Source of the DNA: Pelolinea sp.
GTDB taxonomy: Bacteria; Chloroflexota; Anaerolineae; Anaerolineales; Anaerolineaceae
Direction: 5' to 3'
NCBI GenBank assembly: GCA_012797975.1
Contig: JAAZOD010000015.1
Span: 1 to 64,000, forward strand
DNA length: 64,000 nucleotides
Part shown: positions 17,928-26,221 of the stretch, in pieces
Numbering within the stretch: the stretch's first letter is position 1
Layout of the letters: each line of letters starts with the position of its first letter
Position numbers and translations under genes: made by a program
The notes under the pieces: model-generated
What the model was told of the DNA's origin: nothing
Seen by the model: the letters and a program-made list of their open reading frames with translations, nothing else
Database searches by the model: none

Positions 17928-20012
17928 CTAATTATTTATCGACTTCTCTTGATAGTGAAAAAAATTCACTAGTATTCTAGCAAAACAAATTATTCCACCA
18001 GAGTAATAAATCAATGTAACCCAATTCACAGGCTGTAAATACCGACCTCCTGATGACATAGAAGTTGCATTGCCTAGATGATATCCTAAAAAAATACAAA
18101 GAGGGATCAAGCCACAAAAACCTGTTTTCTTAATTGCGAGAATAATACCTAAAACTATAAAAAAAATATTTATACTTAGTAATAATAAATTTTCAATCGA
18201 AAGATTTTTTTGCCAGATTGGCTCATTTGTTTGAGTCCATATATTTTGATCGATTTGAGTTTTTATAAAACCAAATGATGGATTCGACGGGAAAATTGCC
18301 AACCCACTATAGACATTATTTGCGAAATGTGTAATTGCATTCTTGGGACTGCTAGAAGATAACATTTCTGGTGGATAGTACAATTCTGAAAAATTTCCAT
18401 TTGGTGACAGTTGAACAGTAGTATCTGAATTATTTATTACGGGAGTATTCTGTATTTCGTTCTCTTCATTCTTAAAGGAAAATCGTTGAGAAATAACATT
18501 TTCGATTTTTTCTATGTAATAGTTATTTCCATTAACATCCTTTGAAAAAAACACCGTCGGGAAAAAAGTAATTATAAAAGCTGCAGTAAACAAACCCAAT
18601 TCCATACTTGGAAATCGCTTTATTTTAAAATTCTTGAAAATTAAAAATAACACTATCATCGGGAAAATAAATATCGGTGTAAATCTTATGAGAGATGTGA
18701 ATCCAAGTACTCCACCAGAAATAACTGCCCAAAGATTATTTCCATTATTTTCAAACCATTTATATAAAGCAATACATAAAAAAACCAACCCCAAAGCTGT
18801 TAATAATTCCGTATTTTCTAATTTTGCATTAACTCCTCCTACTTCTTGATAAAGATAGATTTCATTCCTACCTAAAATTATCTCCAATATTGCTATGATT
18901 CCCCCGCCTACATAACCCACATACCTTTTTCCAATAAGAAACAAACATGAGGGGATTAAAGCCAGTATCGCAATCTGAAATAAAAGATATTGGTCAATTC
19001 GTAAACCTAACAATTTTTGACCAATCGCCAAGAATAACATATAAAGTGGTTTGTCGGTTAACCAATGATTATAGATCCCTTCTCCTAATGCTGCATAATG
19101 CGATCCTATTGAATACACAGCATCATTAATAGCAGGGTAACACTGAAGATTGGGGTCAAAAGGTCCTGGTCGATCGTCAGTACATACAAATGGAGTTTGC
19201 CTCCACACTAAATACGTAATGATAGTTATAAAAAGAAAGGTAGCCACGATCCAAGCATCTTTTCTAAAAAAAACAACCTTAAATTCATTGACCAGTGATA
19301 AAGCAACTAGTAAAAACAGGAATACGACAAATATTTGGCTACTACTGATAGGGGCACTTGGCGAGAAGAAAAGCAGACCACTCTGTTGGCTTAGATTTGA
19401 TGTGACATGAAGAAAGTACGCTATTAAAGTAAGGCCAATTCCAATAACAAATGATAAAAGAAATACTTTTTTTTCTTTTCGAATTTGAAGCGAAAAATGT
19501 AAAAAATTAAATTCCTTCAAATAGGTTTTGATAAAGAAGTAAGTTTGACTAAGTTGAATCTCTATTAGTAATAATAGAGGCTTTATTCGTATATATGCGG
19601 TTGAAAAACGTCCTAAAGATTTTGCATCAAACCATACTGTGAACCAAAAAGCAATTAATCCTATTATCCCTAAAATTTTCGTGAAAATTAATGCATTTTT
19701 TTCTGAGGCGATTTTTTTTAACAAATTTACTGTGTTCGCTTTTTTCATAATGAGAAAAATTTGAAGAATAAATAAAAAGAATACAACAGATACCATTAAA
19801 ATTCTTTTTTTTGAATAGCCAAATAGAAAGGCATTTTTAATATCACTGGGAATGAGCAACAACCAAATAACTGCAATCACACTCTCAACAATTCCAAGTA
19901 ATAAAAATAGGGTTATTTCCTGACAGAAAAAAAACTTTCCATGAACCTTTTTTTTCAAGGGTTCATTTCTAAATAAGTGAACTTTTTTTAAGTCAGTTCT
20001 ATTTTTATGCAT
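17928..20012 (-). CDS. Polytopic membrane protein, probable GT-C glycosyltransferase or polymerase
   Basis: About 694 aa using the ATG at 20012, which lies 5 bp after the previous stop; a longer frame from 20081 would overlap the sugar-transferase gene by 64 bp and is unlikely. There are about a dozen hydrophobic helices. A loop near the middle reads PGPFDPNLQCYPAINDAVYS and then HYAALGEGIYNHWLTDKPLY, which resembles the first-loop region of GT-C sugar transferases, here placed after an extra N-terminal membrane block. The C-terminal third has an extracellular loop of low complexity. Its exact reaction is unknown; a glycan polymerase is the alternative. Confidence 0.65.
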   Translation of the reverse strand: MHKNRTDLKKVHLFRNEPLKKKVHGKFFFCQEITLFLLLGIVESVIAVIWLLLIPSDIKNAFLFGYSKKRILMVSVVFFLFILQIFLIMKKANTVNLLKKIASEKNALIFTKILGIIGLIAFWFTVWFDAKSLGRFSTAYIRIKPLLLLIEIQLSQTYFFIKTYLKEFNFLHFSLQIRKEKKVFLLSFVIGIGLTLIAYFLHVTSNLSQQSGLLFFSPSAPISSSQIFVVFLFLLVALSLVNEFKVVFFRKDAWIVATFLFITIITYLVWRQTPFVCTDDRPGPFDPNLQCYPAINDAVYSIGSHYAALGEGIYNHWLTDKPLYMLFLAIGQKLLGLRIDQYLLFQIAILALIPSCLFLIGKRYVGYVGGGIIAILEIILGRNEIYLYQEVGGVNAKLENTELLTALGLVFLCIALYKWFENNGNNLWAVISGGVLGFTSLIRFTPIFIFPMIVLFLIFKNFKIKRFPSMELGLFTAAFIITFFPTVFFSKDVNGNNYYIEKIENVISQRFSFKNEENEIQNTPVINNSDTTVQLSPNGNFSELYYPPEMLSSSSPKNAITHFANNVYSGLAIFPSNPSFGFIKTQIDQNIWTQTNEPIWQKNLSIENLLLLSINIFFIVLGIILAIKKTGFCGLIPLCIFLGYHLGNATSMSSGGRYLQPVNWVTLIYYSGGIICFARILVNFFHYQEKSINN

Positions 20013-20017
20013 AGGTT

Positions 20018-21469
20018 CTAAAACCCATTCCCTTTGATAACAATCCAAAGCGTTTTTATTAAAATATAGAAGTCCATCCAAACAGAGAAATTACTAATAT
20101 AATATTCATCCTTCCTTAGTCTGTCTGAAAAAGTAGTATTATTTCTTCCCATCACTTGCCACCATCCAGTTAGGCCGGGTAAAACTCGATGAATTAATGC
20201 CGCAGATTCGCCCATATCTTTCAATTCGCTGGGTAAATAAGCTCTAGGTCCAACCAAGCTCATTTCCCCACGAATTACATTCCAAATTTGAGGTAATTCA
20301 TCCAGACTGGTTTTTCTCAGGAAATAACCAACTTTTGTTACACGAGGATCGTTTCGTAATTTATGAAAAGTCTGATATTCGTTGAATAGTTCGTTATTAG
20401 GAAAAATAATTTCTTGGAAAATTTTGTCGGCATCAATCACCATTGTCCTAAATTTATAAATCGTAAATAATTTTCCATTTTTTCCTAACCTTTTTTGTGG
20501 AAACAAAATAGGTCCTGGAGAATCAAGCCGGATCAAAATCGCTAACAACACTGATAAAGGCACTACAATTATTAAACTTATTCCACACAAAAACAAATCA
20601 GAAACTCTTTTTACAAGAATAGAAATGGGGTCCAATAAGTTATATTTAACACTCAATGCTGGATAATCCCCAAGATCTAGTGGTTGCATCGCCAAAGAAC
20701 CTAACGGGGTACCACCAATCACGTATATTAATTCTGGGAAGTTCAAACTGAGATTATATATTTGTTTCTTTTGAAATTGATTTAGTTCTCTTGAATTAGC
20801 AACAAAAACAACCATTCGGATTCCAAGTGACCTAACTTTTTTTTGCGTGGTTTCTGAAATAGGATAATAAATAATAGTTCCTTCAGATGAACACTTAAAT
20901 CCTTGATCAAGAGCTAAAGCAAATACAGGTCGAAAAGCCATTCTTCTCGACCATTGAAGCTTTTGTATAGTTTCTCTTATTTCACCCTTATACCCTACAA
21001 TTACTACTGGCTTACTCCACCAAGAAAATAGTGAACCACGGTTGTGTAATATTAGTCGGAAGCAAGAAATGAAGACGTAAGAAAAGAGCCAAGCACCAAG
21101 AAAAACAATTCGGGAAATTTGATCGCTGAGATCGAAAAAATAAAAGAATAAAGCTAAGATAAAAAAGCCTATACTAATATTTTTTATAATCAATTTCAAC
21201 TCAGTTATTCCAGTTTTTCCAACCGCTGGATATAAACCGTTTATTGTAAAAAGGCAGGAAATTACAATGGTTAAAATCAATAACATTGGTTGAATCTTGG
21301 CAATTTCAACTATTCCACCCAAGATCGGGATCAATGAATACCTTATCCGAAAGGAAATGGCAAAAGAAAGTGTCAATGCAAAAACATCAGAAAGCCATAG
21401 TACCAAAGACACTAGCCATGGCTTATAATTATTTTTAAAAATCAATGCTTCGGTTGATTTTTGTTGCAT
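20018..21469 (-). CDS. wbaP: Undecaprenyl-phosphate sugar phosphotransferase (WbaP/WcaJ type)
   Basis: 483 aa, the normal size for polyisoprenyl-phosphate hexose-1-phosphate transferases. Four N-terminal helices (about 15-135), a Rossmann-like CoA_binding_3 region in the middle, a re-entrant helix (KRVSDLFLCGISLIIVVPLS, about 283-302) and the cytoplasmic catalytic domain with YKFRTMVIDAD, RKTSLDELPQIWNVIRGEMS and LVGPRAYLP. It loads the first sugar-phosphate onto undecaprenyl phosphate and so starts the polymer. First gene of the minus-strand run 21469-15047. Donor sugar (glucose or galactose are commonest) cannot be assigned. Confidence 0.93.
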   Translation of the reverse strand: MQQKSTEALIFKNNYKPWLVSLVLWLSDVFALTLSFAISFRIRYSLIPILGGIVEIAKIQPMLLILTIVISCLFTINGLYPAVGKTGITELKLIIKNISIGFFILALFFYFFDLSDQISRIVFLGAWLFSYVFISCFRLILHNRGSLFSWWSKPVVIVGYKGEIRETIQKLQWSRRMAFRPVFALALDQGFKCSSEGTIIYYPISETTQKKVRSLGIRMVVFVANSRELNQFQKKQIYNLSLNFPELIYVIGGTPLGSLAMQPLDLGDYPALSVKYNLLDPISILVKRVSDLFLCGISLIIVVPLSVLLAILIRLDSPGPILFPQKRLGKNGKLFTIYKFRTMVIDADKIFQEIIFPNNELFNEYQTFHKLRNDPRVTKVGYFLRKTSLDELPQIWNVIRGEMSLVGPRAYLPSELKDMGESAALIHRVLPGLTGWWQVMGRNNTTFSDRLRKDEYYISNFSVWMDFYILIKTLWIVIKGNGF

Positions 21470-22096
21470 TATTCCACTTTCAAATACATGACAATCAACA
21501 AATTAGTTTATTTGCATAATTTTGTTTAGTCCTTATTCTGCTTGCTAATAATCGTCTAACCCTTCCAATCGGCAAAGAATTTTTCTTATCTCAAAGGAGT
21601 TCTTTTACATGAAACTAGAACTGTGTAATATAGAATACCAAAGAAATGGCATTTCATTGAAAATCAAAGCAATTACTTTTCATGTAAAAAATACAAGCCC
21701 TTAAACATTGATTTTCACATAGTATAAATCACTAACATTATCATTGGAGTTTTCGCCCTTGTTAGAAGTATAATACAATATCAAAATCATGCTATCAAGT
21801 CCATACGTATGAAGATGAGTTTGTCAAAAGGATGATGTCCTGAACTTTCTTATGGACTTACCAATATTATTCATCCCATTTGATATCTAGAATTAATAAA
21901 AGTGACGAGATTGCACATATTCAGTAAAACTGATTATATAATTATATTAAGGCATCAATATTTAAAAATTAACAAATCATAATTGGAATTTACCTATCTT
22001 AGAGCCATCTAAGGCTTTTTCTTTAGGTGTCGTCACATGGTAAGTCGCCAGCCTTCCAAGCCAGAGAGCCAATGACATATCTGAGGAGTAATATTT
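21470..22096. other. AT-rich intergenic region with a possible remnant small ORF
   Basis: Between divergent genes. AAAGGAG at 21593-21599 stands 9 nt before ATG 21609, which opens 31 codons ending with TAA at 21702-21704. The peptide (ELCNIEYQRNGISLKIKAI and so on) resembles the first strand pair of ABC ATPases but stops before any Walker A, so it may be a decayed fragment. The right end (about 22020 on) becomes GC-richer and passes into the GT2 gene, marking an island boundary. No other gene seen. Confidence 0.35.
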
Positions 22097-23065
22097 TTGT
22101 ATACCCATACCAATCAAAAATTTTCTGTGGCGGTGGTCATCCCCTCATATGATGTAGAAAAATATATCGAGACCGTGGTCAGCCATCTGCCCGCATTGGT
22201 CGATTTCATTGTTGTGGTGGACGATTGCAGCACCGATTCAACCGCCGCAAAAGTTGAACAGATCAAAGATAAACGCATCCACCTGATAAAGCACGAGAAG
22301 AACCGGGGAGTGGGAGGGGCCATGCTGTCGGGCTACGATCTGGCATATCAATTGGGCGCACAGGTCATGGTAAAGCTGGATGGTGACAACCAGATGGACC
22401 CAGCATACCTTGAAGCGCTGATCGACCCCATTCTCGAATTCAAAGCAGATTACACCAAAGGAAACCGCTTTTTACACGTCCAGGAGCTGCAACGCATGCC
22501 CCTGATCCGCCGGATAGGAAATCTGGGCCTGTCTTTCCTGACGAAACTCTCCAGCGGGTACTGGAACATTTTTGATCCCACCAACGGCTATACCGCCATT
22601 CATCGAGATGTTTACGAACTGCTGGATAAAGATGCAATTGACAAAGATTATTTTTTCGAAACCAGTATGCTGATCCAACTGAACAAGGTCAAAGCGCTGG
22701 TGCTGGATATTCCTATCCCTGCCAAATATGATGACCAGCTCAGCAATTTATCACCCACCGCCACCCTCTTCAAATTTCCAGGCAAGCTGTTAAAAGGGTT
22801 GTTCAACAGGATCGGATACCAATATTTCTTGTATGATTTCACCGCCGCTTCCGTTTACTTGGCCACGGGCATCCCTGCGCTGATCTTCGGTGTCATCTGG
22901 GGGATCGTCAAATGGATTCACTCTATTAAGACCGGCATCGTCGCCAGCAGCGGAACTGTCTTGATCGCCGTTTTACCGATCATCGTGGGGATCCAATTCA
23001 TCACCCAGGCAATTTCCCTGGATATCAACGATGTCTCTAAATCTTCCATAAGAAAAAACAATTAA
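22097..23065 (+). CDS. GT2 family glycosyltransferase (polyprenol-phosphate sugar synthase-like)
   Basis: 322 aa. TTG start at 22097 is supported by GAGGAG 8 nt upstream. The GT-A core has VVIPSYDVEKYIE (about 12-24), VVVDDCSTDST (about 40-50) and KLDGDNQMDP with the metal-binding DxD-like site near 95. Two C-terminal helices (about 255-310) match DPM1/GtrB-like enzymes with membrane anchors, which make the lipid-phosphate sugars used by GT-C enzymes. Several GT-C enzymes occur nearby, so this is a logical donor supplier. Base composition is clearly GC-richer than both neighbours, unlike the rest of the cluster. Confidence 0.88.
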   Translation: MYTHTNQKFSVAVVIPSYDVEKYIETVVSHLPALVDFIVVVDDCSTDSTAAKVEQIKDKRIHLIKHEKNRGVGGAMLSGYDLAYQLGAQVMVKLDGDNQMDPAYLEALIDPILEFKADYTKGNRFLHVQELQRMPLIRRIGNLGLSFLTKLSSGYWNIFDPTNGYTAIHRDVYELLDKDAIDKDYFFETSMLIQLNKVKALVLDIPIPAKYDDQLSNLSPTATLFKFPGKLLKGLFNRIGYQYFLYDFTAASVYLATGIPALIFGVIWGIVKWIHSIKTGIVASSGTVLIAVLPIIVGIQFITQAISLDINDVSKSSIRKNN

Positions 23066-23073
23066 TTTCTAAG

Positions 23074-24894
23074 TTACCTCGTTATCAAACACCCGTAATC
23101 AAACAACAAATCATTATATGAACTGATACCATTAATTTTTAATGATCCCTCTTTATAATCATCACGCGAACTTAATCCTAATCGGACATTACTATAATAG
23201 TTAGTAGTTTTGATAGAAAGAATATAAATTGTGTCTTTTTCTGGATAAAATTCAGTAACAGGTATACTTAGCCATCCGGATTTTTTCAACTCATTTTTTT
23301 CTATATCTTTTTTAAGAATTTCGGTCTTTAAAGTAGAATCATATAATTGGACTTCTACACTTTCATTTTCGGGAATTTCATCAACGTAAACCCACACTCT
23401 TATCTCATTAACCGGATCACATTCAAACAAAAAGGTTTGTTCATATACTTGCTCATATTTTAGTGGTTCACTTATATTTGAATTGGGTGACCAGTTCTTG
23501 TATTTTGGTAAATAACACAAGCCTCCTTGAAGATAACTATTGCCACAATTTATATGATAATCAAAATATGCTGGTATAACCACACAAATGCTCAGAATAC
23601 AAAATATTCCCATAAAGCACTTTGACTTTAGGCTTTCCTTGATTTTAAGAAATGCCTTATTTCGTACAAATGCAAAAAATAACAGGGGAGAAATAGGAAT
23701 AAAATAACGTCCTTGAACGCCAGAAACGTCAAATGAATTTTTTTCAGCTAAAAGGGATTGAAAAATAAAGAAGACAAAACAAAATCCAAGGATAAATAGG
23801 AAAAACATAAAACTGCGTTTTTGAAAAGAAAATATTTCATCACCTGATTCACTTAATACAGTGGAAATCAAGAGAATGGGATATATGACATATACAAATG
23901 AAGGTAAATTCCAATATCCATAACCAAGAACACCAATCCATTCTTTAAGATATTGGATAGAATGATTTTTAAGATCATTTCCGAATGACTCAACAAGTAG
24001 GTTTCCATTTTTTTGAACTTCAGATAAATTTTCAAGTGTAAATAATTTTTGCCCACTTATTCCCTCTGCAGGATTTAAAACTGTAATAAAGTTCCATCCT
24101 CCACAGATTACAACAATGATTAATATTGTAATGATCCAAAATTTCATATATTCTTTAGTAGATTGAAACAAGCGCTTCGGAATAATTAATAACAAAAGTA
24201 TTAAAACTAAAGAATTAATCTTTGTGGTTGATAAAAGCGCAACCATCACAAAAGTAATTATTAATTGTTTCTTTGTAATTATTCTAACTTTCTGGGCGCA
24301 TAAATAAATAATCCATGCAAAGAAAAAAAAACTTATTCCATTTGAAATGGCATCCGGAGAAATAATTGAAGCTTGTATCATCGCCATAGGAGATAATGCT
24401 AGAAAAGCAAGAAGGTTTTTTCCGAAAGGAATTATTTTTATCGCTAAATAAACTAACAACGTATATGTTAGTAGATAAGAAAATCGAAGGAAAAAATAGA
24501 TGATCAATATTGGAGTATTAAGAAAGCGGCCAAGTATTCCCATAATAAAAGCTTGAACTAAATAAAGGGTCGGGAAATAAATCGATCTGGTTTGATGGTT
24601 GATCATGTTATTCCAGTCAATTTTTCGATTAATGTTTAGTAAATAAAAATTCATGTCTATCGGACGGATAATATCTTTTTGGCGATATGAAAGCTCATAG
24701 AATATTTGAGGAAAATATGGACCTTTCTCTAGTAATGAGTTGGGGGTGAATTTAAAATTTGACATTTCCCAGACTCTAGCAACATGTGTATCTTCATCAA
24801 ATCCTGCCCCTATGGGAGTTATAATAATTAAAATTGTTCCGATAATCAAACTGAACAATAAAAAGATTTTTTGTGGTTGGTTTTTGCCTACCAT
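23074..24894 (-). CDS. DUF2142-like membrane protein, probable GT-C fold
   Basis: 606 aa with about ten to twelve helices. The first loop carries FDEDTHVARVWEM (about residues 32-44) and a later loop SPMAMIQASIISPDAISNG, both characteristic of DUF2142 proteins found in rhamnan and teichoic acid clusters. A C-terminal beta-rich extracellular domain (about 440-606) follows the helices. A GT-C sugar-transfer role is likely by fold but not proven. GGGAGG precedes the ATG. The gene is AT-rich, a second island piece separated from the main cluster by the GC-rich GT2 gene, with 8 bp between the convergent stops. Confidence 0.78.
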   Translation of the reverse strand: MVGKNQPQKIFLLFSLIIGTILIIITPIGAGFDEDTHVARVWEMSNFKFTPNSLLEKGPYFPQIFYELSYRQKDIIRPIDMNFYLLNINRKIDWNNMINHQTRSIYFPTLYLVQAFIMGILGRFLNTPILIIYFFLRFSYLLTYTLLVYLAIKIIPFGKNLLAFLALSPMAMIQASIISPDAISNGISFFFFAWIIYLCAQKVRIITKKQLIITFVMVALLSTTKINSLVLILLLLIIPKRLFQSTKEYMKFWIITILIIVVICGGWNFITVLNPAEGISGQKLFTLENLSEVQKNGNLLVESFGNDLKNHSIQYLKEWIGVLGYGYWNLPSFVYVIYPILLISTVLSESGDEIFSFQKRSFMFFLFILGFCFVFFIFQSLLAEKNSFDVSGVQGRYFIPISPLLFFAFVRNKAFLKIKESLKSKCFMGIFCILSICVVIPAYFDYHINCGNSYLQGGLCYLPKYKNWSPNSNISEPLKYEQVYEQTFLFECDPVNEIRVWVYVDEIPENESVEVQLYDSTLKTEILKKDIEKNELKKSGWLSIPVTEFYPEKDTIYILSIKTTNYYSNVRLGLSSRDDYKEGSLKINGISSYNDLLFDYGCLITR

Positions 24895-25216
24895 CCTAAT
24901 ACACCTCCCATGTTCATTGTAGTCAATTCACTTAAAAACTAAAACTCTGAAGTACCTTACTCAAAAATAATATCCTTTAATATCTCCGACGCAATTTTTG
25001 GTGCTTTGGCTAATATCACCTTGACCATCTTAATAAACACATAAATTATAGCGTTGATTTAACATAAAAAGTATTTTACGAACTCAAGACCAAATTGAAT
25101 TGTGAAATTCTATTTATCTTCTTTTCAGTCACATGGTTTTTATGAATCCAGAATTCATTGTTAAAACACAACTGTTCCTTATAAAATCGTTTTCAACTAT
25201 TTCCCATATAAGAAAA
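24895..25216. other. AT-rich intergenic region at the right edge of the polysaccharide island
   Basis: No gene seen. Contains the leader of the DUF2142-like gene on the minus strand (GGAGG at about 24904-24908). Base composition changes abruptly to GC-rich near 25217, where a broken-looking coding fragment begins. Confidence 0.5.
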
Positions 25217-25492
25217 ATGAAGGATCCAACCAGCATGAAACAACCTGTCGAAGAATTTCTCAACTCGGTCACGGGTGAAAGGAAAGATCTGCTGCTGGAA
25301 CTGCAGGCATTGACCAGAACGCTCTACCCACAGGCGGGATGTTTGATCTGGTACAACCTGTTCGCTCATCGCATTCTAACGGTTGGGTTGGCCTGGGCTA
25401 TTGGGAAAACGGATCATCAAGGTACTCCCAATCGGGCGCACCCCCAAAAGAGGATCGCTGTTTCATGGGACACAAAATCCATTCAACGGTAA
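25217..25492 (+). pseudogene. DUF1801-like fragment, probably frameshifted
   Basis: The frame from ATG 25217 (alternative ATG 25235) encodes VEEFLNSVTGERKDLLLELQ followed by LTRTLYPQAGCLIWYN, which fits the N-terminal half of DUF1801 proteins. After about residue 55 the similarity fades. The two other frames of the same strand contain pieces resembling the expected continuation (GLGYWENGSSRYSQSG; VLPIGRTPKRGSLFHG). I read this as a decayed gene at the edge of the AT-rich island. The family assignment is tentative. Confidence 0.4.
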
Positions 25493-25530
25493 AATTAACA
25501 GCATAAAGCAACTGAAACGAGGGTTAACCC

Positions 25531-26154
25531 ATGAAAGCCACCGCTCTGGCGGTCAGCGCCCGAAAGCAGGGCAACTGTTACGATTTTGCCAGGTTCACTC
25601 TGAATGTTTGCCGTGCAGAGGGGCTTGAAACGGAATTGATCAATTTCTATGATCATCAGATCGAACCCTGCCAGCACTGCGACTATGAATGCATCCAGCA
25701 CGTTGACCCTCGGAAACAAAAAGATGCAGCATGTCCCATCCGGGATGATGTGCGTTCGATCTGGGAAAAGACCTGGCAGTCAGAAATTCTCTTCTTGTTC
25801 GTCCCCAATTACGGAGGAATGCCGCCGGCATTATGGTTGGCCTTCTCCCAGCGTTCACAGGCGTTCTTCCGCCAGGCACCCACAGCAACCTTGAAGAAAG
25901 CGGTGGTCAGCGCAGTGCTGCTGGTCTCCCCTCATCAATCCAGCGGAGCCGCCTGGGCATTATCCTTCATGGCTGACGAAGTGAAAGGATTGGACAGAAG
26001 AGTGGCCGGCTTCGAGGTGATCGACCCGCCGCAATTTCAAAAAGAAACTACGTTCACGCCGTTGATCGAGCATCCCGAGATCCAACACAGGTTGCACTAT
26101 CTGGCAAAGCAAACCCTCGAATGTGCAAAGGGATTAGCGAGTGAAAAACCATAA
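25531..26154 (+). CDS. Flavodoxin-fold NAD(P)H-dependent FMN reductase-like protein
   Basis: 207 aa. N-terminal ALAVSARKQGNCYDFARFTL is the FMN phosphate loop of the NADPH-dependent FMN reductase / iron-sulfur flavoprotein family. CQHCDYECIQHVDPRKQKDAACPIRDD (cysteines at about residues 48, 51, 55 and 69) is the cysteine cluster region that in ISF proteins can bind a 4Fe-4S centre. LFVPNYGGMPPALWLAFSQR matches the second FMN-contact loop. Probably a cytosolic electron-transfer flavoprotein; its partner is unknown. GAAACGAGGG upstream serves as ribosome-binding site. An ACAGCC/GGCTGT hairpin (26168-26187) lies after the gene without a T tract. Confidence 0.75.
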   Translation: MKATALAVSARKQGNCYDFARFTLNVCRAEGLETELINFYDHQIEPCQHCDYECIQHVDPRKQKDAACPIRDDVRSIWEKTWQSEILFLFVPNYGGMPPALWLAFSQRSQAFFRQAPTATLKKAVVSAVLLVSPHQSSGAAWALSFMADEVKGLDRRVAGFEVIDPPQFQKETTFTPLIEHPEIQHRLHYLAKQTLECAKGLASEKP

Positions 26155-26221
26155 GTACATAGGAAAAACAGCCGGGAACCGGGCTGTCCGTCTACCGTAC
26201 AACCATTTTGGACTTTAGAGT

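Noticed and set aside
20012-20081. Longer start for the GT-C gene at 20081
   Set aside because: It would overlap the sugar-transferase gene by 64 bp; ATG 20012 leaves a 5-bp gap and is more plausible.
26168-26187. ACAGCC/GGCTGT hairpin as a terminator after the flavoprotein gene
   Set aside because: Six-bp stem with an 8-nt loop and no T tract; too weak to call.
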